Source of the DNA: Actinocatenispora sera
Lineage (GTDB): Bacteria > Actinomycetota > Actinomycetes > Mycobacteriales > Micromonosporaceae
NCBI RefSeq assembly: GCF_018324685.1
Contig: NZ_AP023354.1
Location: 4,216,001-4,280,000 of the forward strand
Reading direction: 5' to 3'
DNA length: 64,000 bases
This document shows positions 16,186 through 25,376 of the stretch, one piece after another (positions within the stretch are counted from its first letter, which is position 1; every line of letters starts with the position of its first letter). The position numbers and the translations under genes were made by a program. The notes under the pieces are model-generated. The model had not been told where the DNA came from and searched no databases. It worked only from the letters and a program-made list of their open reading frames with translations.

Positions 16186-18555
16186 CTACGGCCGGACCCG
16201 GGCGATCTGCGGGTCGTGGTCGCTGGTCTGGTTGGCGAACTCGCTGTTGATGTGCACCACCTGGTAGTCGTGCCGCGGCAGCAGCGACGGCGAGACCATC
16301 AGGTGGTCCAGTACCTCCGAGTTGCCCTCGTAGTCGTAGGTGTAGCGGTCCCGCAGCGGCAGCGTGCCCGGCAGGTCGACGAGCGAGTGGTCGGCGGTCA
16401 GGGTGTGCGCCGTGTCGGAGAACTCGAAGTCGTTCAGGTCACCGAGTACCACGATCCTCGCGGCCGGGTCGATCGCCTGAAGCTGCCCGACGAACCGGTG
16501 CACCAGCACCGCCTGCTGGTCGCGCTGCGTCTCCGAGCCGCGCGCCGGCGGCTGGTAGCGGCCCATCAGCGGGTCGTCGCCGCCCTTGGACGCGAAGTGG
16601 TTGGCGAGCACGAACAGCGGCTTGCCGTGGTAGGAGAACTCGCCGGCGAGCGGCTTGCGCGAGTCCTGCCAGGCGTCGTCGGCCGGTGCCACCCGGCCCG
16701 GCGAGTGCGTCAGCTGCGGTACCCCGTGCACCGAGGTGACCGACTCCGGTGTGGTCGAGTCGCCGGGCGAGCGGTCCACGAAGGACAGCCCACGGTCGGT
16801 ACGGAACAGGAAGCCGACCCGGATGTTGCCGCCGGGCTGCCCGCCGTCCTGGTCGTTCACCGGGTCGATCGAGCGCCACTGGTACTTCGGGCCGCCGGCC
16901 GCGGTGACGGCGTCGATCAGCTTGTTCCAGGTCACGTCCGCGGCGACCACGCCGTCGTCGGTGGCGCCGTCGTTGTCCTGGATCTCCTCCACCGCGACGA
17001 TGTCCGGCGAGGACAGGTTGTGCACGATGCCGGTGGCGAGCTTGTCGAACTTGCTCTGCGGGTCGCCCGGCGCCAGGTTCTCCACGTTGTACGTGGCGAT
17101 CGACAGCTCACCGGCCCGCTGCGGCCGGGTGGTGCCCGGCCGCAGGCCGCCGGAGACGACCGTCGGGCTCGCGGTCGGGTAGAGCATGTAGTTGCCGAAC
17201 TGGTAGTCCAGCGGCCCGGACACGGTGCCGGTCAGCCGGTCGCCGGTGTTCGCGTCCGGCACCTTCGCCAGCGTCGAGGACAGGATCAGCCGGCCGGTGT
17301 TCGCGTTGTCGTAGCCGGTGTACTTGACGCCGCCGTTGCGGGTCCGCACGCCCGGGTCGCCGGCCGGCAGCACCGGCAGCTCGCCGTACGAGTTGGTCGG
17401 GCCGACGGCGGTGGCGTGCCGCACCGCGACGAGCATGCCCTCGACCGACTCGTACGTGTCGAGCGCGTTGTGCCGCGGGTCGAACGTGGCGCTCTTCTCC
17501 ACGTCGCCGGGCGAGTCGGTGCGCACCGCGCGCGGGATCCGCAGGCCAGCGGGGCCGAGTACGACGGCCTTCGGCAGCCGCGCGTCGTGGCCGACGACGG
17601 TGACGGTCGGCCTGGTCAGCTCGGTGGTGGACAGGTTGGTGGCGCTGTTGCCCGGCCGGTACTCGCTGACCGTGCCGGCCACGGTCACGCTGTCGCCGCG
17701 GGCCACGGTCGGCTTGGCCGAGGTGAACACGTACAGGCCCTCGCTGGTGGCCGGGTCACGGTCCGGGTGCGGGTCCTGGAACCAGAAGCCCTGCGGGCCG
17801 ACCGCGGTGACCACACCGGGTACCTCGGTGACCGGCTTGCCGGTCAGCGGCGAGTGGTGCGCGGCGCCCTGGATGTCGTGGATGCGGGCCGGCTCGCCGG
17901 TCGGCGGCGGGGTGCTGCCGGTACCGGCCGGATCCGGGTCACCGACGGTGAAGTCGGTGGCGTTGTCGTCGGAGTCGGCGGCGTCGCCGCGCAGCGCGGC
18001 GGTGGTGTTGGACAGCGCCGGTACCGGGCTGCCCTCGGCGTCGGTGACGTTCCCGTACCCGACGAAGTCGCGGACGCCGTCGGTGCCGGCGCAGGACGCG
18101 CCGCAGGCCAGCGCGGTACCGACGGTGACCAGGGCGACCCGGCCGGAGGTGGCGCTCATCGCGATCGAGCCGGTCACGTTCGGGTCGGTCAGCGGCGTGC
18201 TGCCGCCGGCACCGGCCGCCTCGGCGACCAGGTAGTCGGCGCCGGCCGGGATGGCGCCGGTCAGCTTCGTGACCTGCCAGCTGGTGCCGGTGGCGGACGC
18301 GTACTGCACGCTCCAGCCGGACACGTCGACGGCGCTGCCACCGCGGTTGTGCAGCTGGACGTAGTCGTTGGTGAGGGTGGCGCCGGAGTTGCCGCCACCG
18401 CCGTACACCTGGGTGATCACCACGTCGTCGGACGCGGCCTGCGCGGGCGTGACCGCGGCGAGGGTCAGGCCACCGGCCGTGGCGAGAGCGAGCGCGCCGC
18501 CGAGTACGGCGCGGCGCCGCCGTCTCGCCACGGCGGCCGTGATGCGGGACAACAC
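16186..18555 (-). CDS. Secreted LTD / endonuclease-exonuclease-phosphatase family nuclease
   Basis: A 789-residue exported protein related to ExeM/NucH-type extracellular nucleases. The GTG start at 18555 follows GGAGG. An Arg-rich signal peptide (ARRRRRAVLGGALALATAGG, cleaved after QAA) is followed by a lamin-tail domain (about 40-150), an OB-like region (about 240-430) and a DNase-I-fold domain (about 470-789). Catalytic motifs are visible: ATYNVENL, VAVEEIQDNDG, LANHFASKGGDDP, LGDLNDFEFSD and the C-terminal SDHDPQIA with the catalytic His. It probably degrades extracellular DNA for nutrient supply. Confidence 0.85.
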   Translation of the reverse strand: MLSRITAAVARRRRRAVLGGALALATAGGLTLAAVTPAQAASDDVVITQVYGGGGNSGATLTNDYVQLHNRGGSAVDVSGWSVQYASATGTSWQVTKLTGAIPAGADYLVAEAAGAGGSTPLTDPNVTGSIAMSATSGRVALVTVGTALACGASCAGTDGVRDFVGYGNVTDAEGSPVPALSNTTAALRGDAADSDDNATDFTVGDPDPAGTGSTPPPTGEPARIHDIQGAAHHSPLTGKPVTEVPGVVTAVGPQGFWFQDPHPDRDPATSEGLYVFTSAKPTVARGDSVTVAGTVSEYRPGNSATNLSTTELTRPTVTVVGHDARLPKAVVLGPAGLRIPRAVRTDSPGDVEKSATFDPRHNALDTYESVEGMLVAVRHATAVGPTNSYGELPVLPAGDPGVRTRNGGVKYTGYDNANTGRLILSSTLAKVPDANTGDRLTGTVSGPLDYQFGNYMLYPTASPTVVSGGLRPGTTRPQRAGELSIATYNVENLAPGDPQSKFDKLATGIVHNLSSPDIVAVEEIQDNDGATDDGVVAADVTWNKLIDAVTAAGGPKYQWRSIDPVNDQDGGQPGGNIRVGFLFRTDRGLSFVDRSPGDSTTPESVTSVHGVPQLTHSPGRVAPADDAWQDSRKPLAGEFSYHGKPLFVLANHFASKGGDDPLMGRYQPPARGSETQRDQQAVLVHRFVGQLQAIDPAARIVVLGDLNDFEFSDTAHTLTADHSLVDLPGTLPLRDRYTYDYEGNSEVLDHLMVSPSLLPRHDYQVVHINSEFANQTSDHDPQIARVRP

Positions 18556-18741
18556 GCTGGAGCCTCCTGGATCGGTCGTGGGGGACGGCCGGCGCCCCGA
18601 GCCTTGTCGGCAGTCCCGTCGGTACCTCTGCACCACCGGGCGTGGGCAGCCCTTCTGCCTACCACCCGGAGCCGGACAAGTCAGTAACGCCGCGGTATCG
18701 ACCCCCTGAAGTCCACCCGACCGGCGGGCTCGGACGCTGCT

Positions 18742-19266
18742 TCAGGCGGGCGTCACTTCGTCGCGGTGTCGGTGGGCGAGGGCCACGTACAGCTGCCAGG
18801 AGGCGGCGATCGTCGCCGCTTCGGCGTCGCTCACCGGACGGCGGACCTTGCCCGGTACGCCGGCGACCAGCGAACCGGCCGGAACCTGCGCGCCGGGTGG
18901 TACCACCGCGCCGGCGGCGATCAGGCAGCCCGGCTCGATCCGGGCGCCGTTGAGCACGGTGGCGCGCATGCCGATCAGGCAGTCGTCGCCGACGGTCGCG
19001 CCGTGCACGACCGCGCCGTGGCCGATGGTGACCCGCGCACCGATGCTCGCCGGGAACCCGGGGTCGGCGTGCAGCACGGCGGTGTCCTGGACGTTGCTGG
19101 CGGCGCCGATCGACACCGGCGCGACGTCGCCGCGCAGCACCGCGCCGTACCAGACGCCGACGTCGTCGGCCAGGCTCACGTCGCCGACCACGGTTGCGCC
19201 GGGCAGGACCACGACGCCCGGAGCGAGGTGCGGTACGGCGCCGGGCAGGGCGAGGATGCGGGACAT
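18742..19266 (-). CDS. Gamma carbonic anhydrase family protein
   Basis: A 174-residue left-handed beta-helix protein with hexapeptide repeats (VVLPGATVVGDVSLADDVGVWYGAVLRGD in sections). Histidines typical of the gamma-CA zinc site are present in QDTAVLHAD and TIGHGAVVHGA. It may hydrate CO2 or be a catalytically silent relative. The ATG at 19266 was chosen. It lies 86 nt downstream of the inositol/methylmalonate-semialdehyde dehydrogenase gene on the same strand. Since that enzyme releases CO2/bicarbonate, co-expression would make sense, but this is inference. Confidence 0.85.
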   Translation of the reverse strand: MSRILALPGAVPHLAPGVVVLPGATVVGDVSLADDVGVWYGAVLRGDVAPVSIGAASNVQDTAVLHADPGFPASIGARVTIGHGAVVHGATVGDDCLIGMRATVLNGARIEPGCLIAAGAVVPPGAQVPAGSLVAGVPGKVRRPVSDAEAATIAASWQLYVALAHRHRDEVTPA

Positions 19267-19352
19267 GCGAACCACCTCGGCGTTCGTCGGTGGCCGGGGC
19301 GGTCGCCCGGGCCACCGACGATCATGGCAGCCGCGCCGGGTCGTCGCCGCGT

Positions 19353-20828
19353 TCAGCTGGTGGGGAAGTGGTACTGCGGAGCCGCCGCACCGCGCGGCCA
19401 GCGTGCGGTGACCGCCTTGGCGCGGGTGTAGAACGCCACCCCCTCGGTGCCGTACACGTGCGTGTCGCCGAACAGCGAGTCCTTCCAGCCGCCGAACGCG
19501 TGGTAGGCCATCGGTACCGGGATCGGCACGTTGATGCCGACCATCCCCGCGGTCACCTCCCGGCCGAACCGGCGGGCGGCCGCGCCGCTGCCGGTGAAGA
19601 TCGCCGCCCCGTTTCCGTACGGGTTCGCGTTGACCAGCGCGATCGCTTCGTCCAGGGTGGCCGCGCGCAGCACCGCGAGGACCGGCCCGAACACCTCGGT
19701 ACGGTAGATCTCCTGGTCGACGCCGACGTGGTCGAGCAGGCACGGGCCGACGAAGAAGCCGTCACCGGGCTGCTCGCGCCGGTCCACCACCAGCGTCGCG
19801 CCGTCCGCGGTGGCCCGCTCGACGTGCCCGACGATGCGCTCCGCCGCCTGCGCGGTGATCACCGGACCCAGCTCGGTACCGGCGTCCCGGCCGGCGCCGA
19901 CCCGGACCCCGCGGGCCAGCTCGGCCAGCGCGGCAACCAGGTCGTCGGCGCAGTCACCGACCGCCACCACCGCCGAGATCGCCATGCAGCGTTGGCCGGC
20001 CGAGCCGTACGCGGCGCCGGTGATCTGTCGGGCGGCATCGGCGAGGTCGGCGTCCGGCAGCACGACGGCGTGGTTCTTCGCGCCGCCGAGCGCCTGCACC
20101 CGCTTGCCGGCGGCGGTACCCCGCTGGTACACGTGCCGGGCGATCGGGGTGGAGCCGACGAACGACACCGCGGCCACGTCCGGGTGGTCGAGCAGCGCGT
20201 CGACCGCGACCGCGTCGCCGTGCAGCACCGTGAACACCCCGTCCGGCAGCCCGGCCCGCTGCCACAGCCGGGCCAGGATCAGCGCCGCGGACGGGTCCCG
20301 CTCGCTGGGCTTGAGCACGAACGTGTTGCCCGCGGCGATCGCGATCGGATGCATCCACAGCGGCACCATCGCCGGGAAGTTGAACGGGGTGATCCCGGCG
20401 CACACGCCGAGCGGCGCTCGCAGCGACCACGCGTCGACCCCGGTGGACACCTGGTCGGAGTACGCGCCCTTGAGCAGGTGGGCGATCCCGCAGGCGAAGT
20501 CGACGACCTCGCGGCCGCGGGCCACCTCGCCGCGGGCGTCGTCGAGGGTTTTGCCGTGCTCGTCGGTGATCACCCCGGCCAGCTCGTCGGTGTGCGCGGT
20601 GAGCAGCTCGCGGAACCGGAACAGGATCTCGGTGCGCTTGGCGAGTGACAGCTCGTGCCAGTCGTCGAACGCCGCCCGTGCGGACGCAACCGCGGTGTCC
20701 ACATCGGACTTCTCGGCCAGCCGTACCCGCGACTGCACCTGGCCGGTCGCCGGGTTGTACACCGGTGCGCTGCGGGTGCCGTCGCCGGCGGTGCTCGTCC
20801 CGTCGATCCAGTGCTCGATCGTCTGCAT
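19353..20828 (-). CDS. mmsA: CoA-acylating methylmalonate-semialdehyde dehydrogenase
   Basis: An ALDH-superfamily enzyme of 491 residues that converts malonate semialdehyde or methylmalonate semialdehyde to acetyl-CoA or propionyl-CoA with CO2 release; it is the last step of inositol catabolism (IolA). Family features: THPFNFPAMVP-like segment (GITPFNFPAMVPLWM), FVGSTPIARHVY, LGGAKNHAVVLPDAD, and the catalytic Cys in GSAGQRCMAISAVVAVG. The C-terminus FGGWKDSLFGDTHVYG is diagnostic for MMSDH. It is the last iol gene of the minus-strand run, 13 nt after iolD. Confidence 0.93.
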   Translation of the reverse strand: MQTIEHWIDGTSTAGDGTRSAPVYNPATGQVQSRVRLAEKSDVDTAVASARAAFDDWHELSLAKRTEILFRFRELLTAHTDELAGVITDEHGKTLDDARGEVARGREVVDFACGIAHLLKGAYSDQVSTGVDAWSLRAPLGVCAGITPFNFPAMVPLWMHPIAIAAGNTFVLKPSERDPSAALILARLWQRAGLPDGVFTVLHGDAVAVDALLDHPDVAAVSFVGSTPIARHVYQRGTAAGKRVQALGGAKNHAVVLPDADLADAARQITGAAYGSAGQRCMAISAVVAVGDCADDLVAALAELARGVRVGAGRDAGTELGPVITAQAAERIVGHVERATADGATLVVDRREQPGDGFFVGPCLLDHVGVDQEIYRTEVFGPVLAVLRAATLDEAIALVNANPYGNGAAIFTGSGAAARRFGREVTAGMVGINVPIPVPMAYHAFGGWKDSLFGDTHVYGTEGVAFYTRAKAVTARWPRGAAAPQYHFPTS

Positions 20829-20841
20829 CGTTCCGCTTCCC

Positions 20842-22701
20842 CTACAGATAGTGGCGTTGCGCCTGCTTGGCCTGCTCGTACTCGCGGCGCGCGGTGACGG
20901 TGGCGGCCAGTCCCGCCGTCTCGGCGACCGGCACGTCCCACCAGGCGGCCGAGTCCGGCGCCGGTACGAGTGGATCGGTGGCGATCCGGATCACGGTGGT
21001 GCGCTCGCCGCGGCGGGCGGCGGCCAGCGCCGAACGCAGTTCGTCCACAGTGGACACCTCGCATACCGCGGCGCCGAGGCTGGCGGCGTTGGCGGCGAGG
21101 TCGGTCGGCAGCACGTCGCCGGTCAGCCCGCCGCTCTCGTCCCGGTAGCGGTACCAGGTGCCGAAGCGCGGCGCACCGACCGTCTCGGACAGCGCGCCGA
21201 TGGAGGCGAACCCGGCGTTGTCGACCAGTACCACGATCAGCTTGACGCCCTCGGCGACCGCGGTCACCAGCTCCTGCGCCATCATCAGGTACGAGCCGTC
21301 ACCGACCAGGACGAACACCTCGCCCTCGGCGCCGATCGCGAGCTTGGCGCCGAGCCCGCCGGCGATCTCGTAGCCCATGCACGAGTACCCGTACTCCACG
21401 TGGTACTGCCGGGGCGCGCCGGCGCGCCACAGCTTGTGCAGGTCGCCGGGCATCGAACCGGCCGCGCACACCACGATGTCGGCGTCGGTGGCGGCCTCGT
21501 TCACCGCCCCGATCACCTCGCTCTGCGCCGGCAGCGGGGCGTGCCCCAACCGGTATGCACGATCCACAGTGGACGACCAGGCGGCGGCGAGGTCGGCCGC
21601 GCGCCGGCGGTACGCATCGGGTACCTGCCAGCCCGCGAGCGCGCCGGTGAGCTGCTCCAGCGCCCGGCGCGCGTCGGCGAGCACCGCGAGGCCGGACAGC
21701 CGTACCGCGTCCGCGGCGCACACGTTGACGTTGACGAACCGTACGTCCGGATCGGCGAACGCGGTGTGCGAGGCGGTGGTGAAGTCGGCGAACCGGGTAC
21801 CGATGCCGAGCACCAGGTCGGCCTCGGCGGCCAGCGCGTTCGCCGCGGTGCTTCCGGTGGCGCCGATCGCGCCGACCGCGCCGGGGTGGTCGTGTCGCAG
21901 CGACCCCTTGCCGGCCTGCGTCTCGGCGACCGGGATGCCGGTCGCGGCGGCGAACCCGGCGAGCGCGCCGGTGGCGGCCGAGTACCGCACGCCGCCACCG
22001 GCGACGATCAGCGGCCGGTGGGCGGCCCGGATCGCCGCCACCGCCTCGGCCAGCGACTCCGGATCGGCCACCGCGCGGCGTACCGGCCAGACCCGGGGCG
22101 CGGTGAACGCGGCCGGCCAATCGTACGCCTCGGCCTGCACGTCCTGCGGCAGCGCCAGGGTGACCGCGCCGGTCGCGGCCGGGTCGGTCAGCGCCCGCAT
22201 CGCCGCGGGTGCCGCGTCGAGCAGCTGCTCCGGCCGCATGATCCGGTCGAACCACACCGACACCGGGCGCAGGCAGTCGTTCACCGACACGTCCCCGGCG
22301 GACGAGGTCTGCAGCTGCTGCAGCACCGGGTCGGCCGGCCGGGTCGCGAACACGTCGCCGGGCAGCAGCAGTACCGGCAGCCGGTTGATGGTGGCGCCGG
22401 CCGCCCCGGTGACCATGTTCGTCGCGCCCGGCCCGATCGACGAGGTGCAGGCGAACGTCGACAGCCGGTCGCTGACCCGCGCGTACGCCGCCGCGGTGTG
22501 CACCATCGCCTGCTCGTTGCGGGCCTGGTAGTAACGCAGCTCGTCGCCCGCCTGCAGCAGCGCCTGGCCGATCCCGGCGATGTTGCCGTGCCCGAAGATG
22601 CCGAAGCAGCCGGCGAACAGCCGCCGCCGCACCCCGTCCCGCTCGGTGTACTGGTTCGCCAGGAAGCTCACCAGCGCCTGCGCCACCGTGGCCCGCGTCA
22701 T
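20842..22701 (-). CDS. iolD: 3D-(3,5/4)-trihydroxycyclohexane-1,2-dione hydrolase
   Basis: A thiamine-diphosphate enzyme of 619 residues that opens the ring of 3D-trihydroxycyclohexane-1,2-dione to 5-deoxy-glucuronate. N-terminal VAQALVSFLANQYTERDG and GVRRRLFAGCFGIFGHGN are typical of IolD. The ThDP-binding GDG...N motif is seen in VLVGDGSYLMMAQEL and the later VLVDNAGFASIGAL. It overlaps iolB by 4 nt (ATGA), so translation is coupled. Confidence 0.95.
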   Translation of the reverse strand: MTRATVAQALVSFLANQYTERDGVRRRLFAGCFGIFGHGNIAGIGQALLQAGDELRYYQARNEQAMVHTAAAYARVSDRLSTFACTSSIGPGATNMVTGAAGATINRLPVLLLPGDVFATRPADPVLQQLQTSSAGDVSVNDCLRPVSVWFDRIMRPEQLLDAAPAAMRALTDPAATGAVTLALPQDVQAEAYDWPAAFTAPRVWPVRRAVADPESLAEAVAAIRAAHRPLIVAGGGVRYSAATGALAGFAAATGIPVAETQAGKGSLRHDHPGAVGAIGATGSTAANALAAEADLVLGIGTRFADFTTASHTAFADPDVRFVNVNVCAADAVRLSGLAVLADARRALEQLTGALAGWQVPDAYRRRAADLAAAWSSTVDRAYRLGHAPLPAQSEVIGAVNEAATDADIVVCAAGSMPGDLHKLWRAGAPRQYHVEYGYSCMGYEIAGGLGAKLAIGAEGEVFVLVGDGSYLMMAQELVTAVAEGVKLIVVLVDNAGFASIGALSETVGAPRFGTWYRYRDESGGLTGDVLPTDLAANAASLGAAVCEVSTVDELRSALAAARRGERTTVIRIATDPLVPAPDSAAWWDVPVAETAGLAATVTARREYEQAKQAQRHYL

Positions 22702-23543
22702 GACGCCCCCTCCGTGTCGCCCATCGGCAGCCGCCCGTCGATCGGCGCACCGTCCCAGGTGGACCGTATCCAGGCGTGCGCCGGATCGTCGCGGATCCGC
22801 CAGGCCCGCTCCGGCCGCGGCCCGGCCATCACGTTCAGGTAGTACATCGGGTATCCCGGCGCGGCCATCGACGGCCCGTGCCAGCCGTACGGCACCAGCA
22901 CCACGTCACCGGTGCGCACCTCGGCGAGCACGTCGATCGGCCGCTGCCCGGTGCCGTACACCCGGTGGTAGCCCGCGCCGTCGCCGCCGATCTCGAAGTA
23001 GTAGAGCTCCTCCAGCTCCGACTCGTCCGCGGAGTGCTCGTCGTGCTTGTGTGGCGGGTAGCTGGACCAGTTGCCGTCCGGGGTGAGCACCTCGACCACG
23101 ATCAGCCGGTCGCACTCGAAACCGTCGGCCGAAGCGAGGTTGTTGACCTGCCGGCTGCACCGGCCCGCGCCGCGCAGCTCCACCGGCACCTGCCCGGCCG
23201 GCCCGTACCGGAAGGGAAGGTCGCGCTCGCACGGGCCGGCGGCGACGGCGAACCGGCCGCCCGCGGCCGAACCGACGGTGGCGCTCGATCGCCGTGGCAG
23301 GTAGGCGAAGTCGCTGCGACCGGCGAACACGTCGGCCCGGCCGGCCAGCTCGTACCGCTGCCCGCCGCACTCGACGTGCGCGGCGCCGGCCAGCGGGAGT
23401 ACCAGCATCTCCTGCTCGCCGGTGTCGATCGTGGCGCTGCCACCGGGTGCCAGCGCCAGTACCGACAGCCCGGCGTACGACAGCCCGGTCCGGACCGTCC
23501 ACGGTGGACTCGCGGTAGCGCCGAACGGTTGATACCAGTCCAT
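22698..23543 (-). CDS. iolB: 5-deoxy-glucuronate isomerase
   Basis: Bicupin isomerase of 281 residues turning 5-deoxy-D-glucuronate into 2-deoxy-5-keto-gluconate. It has the metal-binding cupin segment NWSSYPPHKHDEHSADESELEE with its His/Glu ligands, then YYFEIGGDGAGYHRVYG and the second His segment VLVPYGWHGPSMAAPGYPMYYLN. Start at ATG 23543 (MDWYQPFG). The 3' end overlaps iolD by 4 nt and it lies 11 nt after the Cgl0159-type gene, so it belongs to the same operon. Confidence 0.94.
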   Translation of the reverse strand: MDWYQPFGATASPPWTVRTGLSYAGLSVLALAPGGSATIDTGEQEMLVLPLAGAAHVECGGQRYELAGRADVFAGRSDFAYLPRRSSATVGSAAGGRFAVAAGPCERDLPFRYGPAGQVPVELRGAGRCSRQVNNLASADGFECDRLIVVEVLTPDGNWSSYPPHKHDEHSADESELEELYYFEIGGDGAGYHRVYGTGQRPIDVLAEVRTGDVVLVPYGWHGPSMAAPGYPMYYLNVMAGPRPERAWRIRDDPAHAWIRSTWDGAPIDGRLPMGDTEGAS

Positions 23544-23554
23544 TCCAGGTCCCC

Positions 23555-24430
23555 TCACAACAGTCCGACGGCGGTGTCGACGGCCGCGGCGACGTCGTCG
23601 TCCGGCGGGTACAGCAGGGCGCGGCCGACGACCAGGCCGCGCACCGACTCGTCGGTCAGCGCCCGCTGCCACGCCGCGTACGTCCGGTCCGGGTCGCCGT
23701 GCGGGTCGCCGCCGAGCAGCACCACCGGCAGCGTGGTCGCCGCCAGTACGCGCGGCATGTCGTCGACCACCGGCAGCTTCAGCCAGGTGTACGCCGACCG
23801 GCTGCCCAGCGCTTGCGCCACCGCGACGGACCGGATCACCGCGTCGGTGGACAGGTCGTTGACCCGCGCCCCGGCGGCGTCCCGGCGTACCCAGAAGGGC
23901 TCCACCATGGAGACCAGCTGGCGCGCCGCGAGCGCCGACACGGCCTGCGAGCAGCGCTCCAGCGCGCCCGCCGTGGCCGGGTCGTCCGGGTCGATGCGCA
24001 GCAGCATCTTGCCGGCGTCGAAGCGCATCGCGGTGATCGTGTCCGCGTCGTAGGCGGTGAACCGGTCGTCGATCTCGAACACCGTGCCGGGCACGCCGCC
24101 CCGGTTCATCGAGCCGACCACGATCTTGTTCGCCAGCGCGTCGAGCAGCAGCAGGTCCTCCAGGATGTCGGCGGTACCGAGCACTCCGGCGACTCCGGGC
24201 CGGGACAGCGCGACGAGCAGCCGGTCGAGCAGGTCGACCCGGTCGGCCATGGCGTTCGCCCGCCCCCGTACGGTCAGCGACGCGCGCGCCGGGTGGTCGG
24301 CGGCGATGAGCAGGAACCTGCCCCGCCGCGCCAGTTCCGGCCCGCGGGGGCGGTTCGCCGCGGCGGTGCACACCGCGTCCGGCGCGGTGGCGCGGGTACG
24401 CACCAGCCGGGCCCGCATGGTGTCAGGCAT
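23555..24430 (-). CDS. Cgl0159-family (beta/alpha)8 protein, probable DKGP aldolase substitute
   Basis: A 291-residue protein of the aldolase-type barrel family named after C. glutamicum Cgl0159, which recurs in actinobacterial inositol clusters. Visible segments: RFLLIAADHPAR at the N-terminus, TWLKLPVVDDMPRVLAAT with a barrel Lys, and VVLLGGDPHGDPDRTY. Its place between iolC and iolB, with no iolJ gene present, suggests it cleaves 2-deoxy-5-keto-gluconate-6-phosphate to DHAP and malonate semialdehyde; this is an inference from context. Its start overlaps the iolC stop by 8 nt. Confidence 0.75.
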   Translation of the reverse strand: MPDTMRARLVRTRATAPDAVCTAAANRPRGPELARRGRFLLIAADHPARASLTVRGRANAMADRVDLLDRLLVALSRPGVAGVLGTADILEDLLLLDALANKIVVGSMNRGGVPGTVFEIDDRFTAYDADTITAMRFDAGKMLLRIDPDDPATAGALERCSQAVSALAARQLVSMVEPFWVRRDAAGARVNDLSTDAVIRSVAVAQALGSRSAYTWLKLPVVDDMPRVLAATTLPVVLLGGDPHGDPDRTYAAWQRALTDESVRGLVVGRALLYPPDDDVAAAVDTAVGLL

Positions 24431-25376
24431 CCGGGGTCATCCGTTCCAGCAGCGCCGTCACCTCGGCGGGGTACGGCATGTCGACCGAGCAGGCGAGCCG
24501 CCCGGCGGCGAGCGCGCCGGCCGCGTTGGCGAACGCGATCGTGTCCGCGAGCGGCCACCCGGCCAGCAGGCCGTGGCACAGCGCGCCGCCGAACGCGTCG
24601 CCGGCGCCGAGCCCGTTCACCACCTCCACCGGCAGCGGCGGCAACTGCACCCGCTCGGTGGCGGTACGGGCCAGCACGCCGGCCGGGCCCTGCTTGACCA
24701 CCGCGAGCCGGACCCCGGCGGCGAGCAGCGCCTCGGCCGCCGCCTCCGGGTCGCTCTCACCGACCGCGATCTCGCATTCGGCCAGGTTGCCCACCGCGAC
24801 GTCGACGCGTCGCACCGCCGCACCGATCTCGCGCCGCGCGCTGTCCTCGTCCGGCCACAGCGTCGGCCGGTAGTCCAGGTCCAGCACCGTGTACGGCCGC
24901 CGGTCCCGCGTCGCGAGCATCGCGTGATGCGCGGCCCGGCTCGGCTGCGCGGACAGTCCGGTACCGGTCAGCCACAGCACCCGCGCCGCCCGTACCGCGT
25001 CGAGGTCGAGCTCGGCCGGTTCGATCTGCAGATCCGGTGCCGACGGATAGCGGTAGAACCAGATCGGAAAGGTGTCCGGCGGGAAGATCTCGCAGAACGT
25101 GATCGGCGTCGGCAGCCCGGCCACCGGCGTCACCCACCGGTCGTCCACCCCGAACCCGCGCAGCGCGCTGTGCAGGAACTCGCCGAACGGGTCCGCCCCG
25201 GTGCGCGAGACGAGCGCCACCCGGCGGCCGTGCCGGGCCGCGGCCACCGCCACGTTCCCCGCGGTACCGCCGAGGTAGCGGCCGAACTGCTCCACCTGCG
25301 CCAGCGGGGTGGCGATGCGCTGCGGGTACAGATCGACGCCGAGCCGGCCCACCGCCAGCACCTCGAATCCGGTCAC
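24423..25376 (-). CDS. iolC: 5-dehydro-2-deoxygluconokinase
   Basis: PfkB-family sugar kinase of 317 residues phosphorylating 2-deoxy-5-keto-gluconate. The N-terminus FEVLAVGRLGVDLYPQ and the GGTAGNVAVAAARHG substrate-binding segment are typical of IolC. The C-terminal PfkB signature with the catalytic Asp is VVNGLGAGDAFGGALCHGLL. It overlaps both neighbours (4 nt with the TIM-barrel gene, 8 nt with the Cgl0159-type gene), indicating one polycistronic unit. Confidence 0.93.
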   Translation of the reverse strand: MTGFEVLAVGRLGVDLYPQRIATPLAQVEQFGRYLGGTAGNVAVAAARHGRRVALVSRTGADPFGEFLHSALRGFGVDDRWVTPVAGLPTPITFCEIFPPDTFPIWFYRYPSAPDLQIEPAELDLDAVRAARVLWLTGTGLSAQPSRAAHHAMLATRDRRPYTVLDLDYRPTLWPDEDSARREIGAAVRRVDVAVGNLAECEIAVGESDPEAAAEALLAAGVRLAVVKQGPAGVLARTATERVQLPPLPVEVVNGLGAGDAFGGALCHGLLAGWPLADTIAFANAAGALAAGRLACSVDMPYPAEVTALLERMTPDA

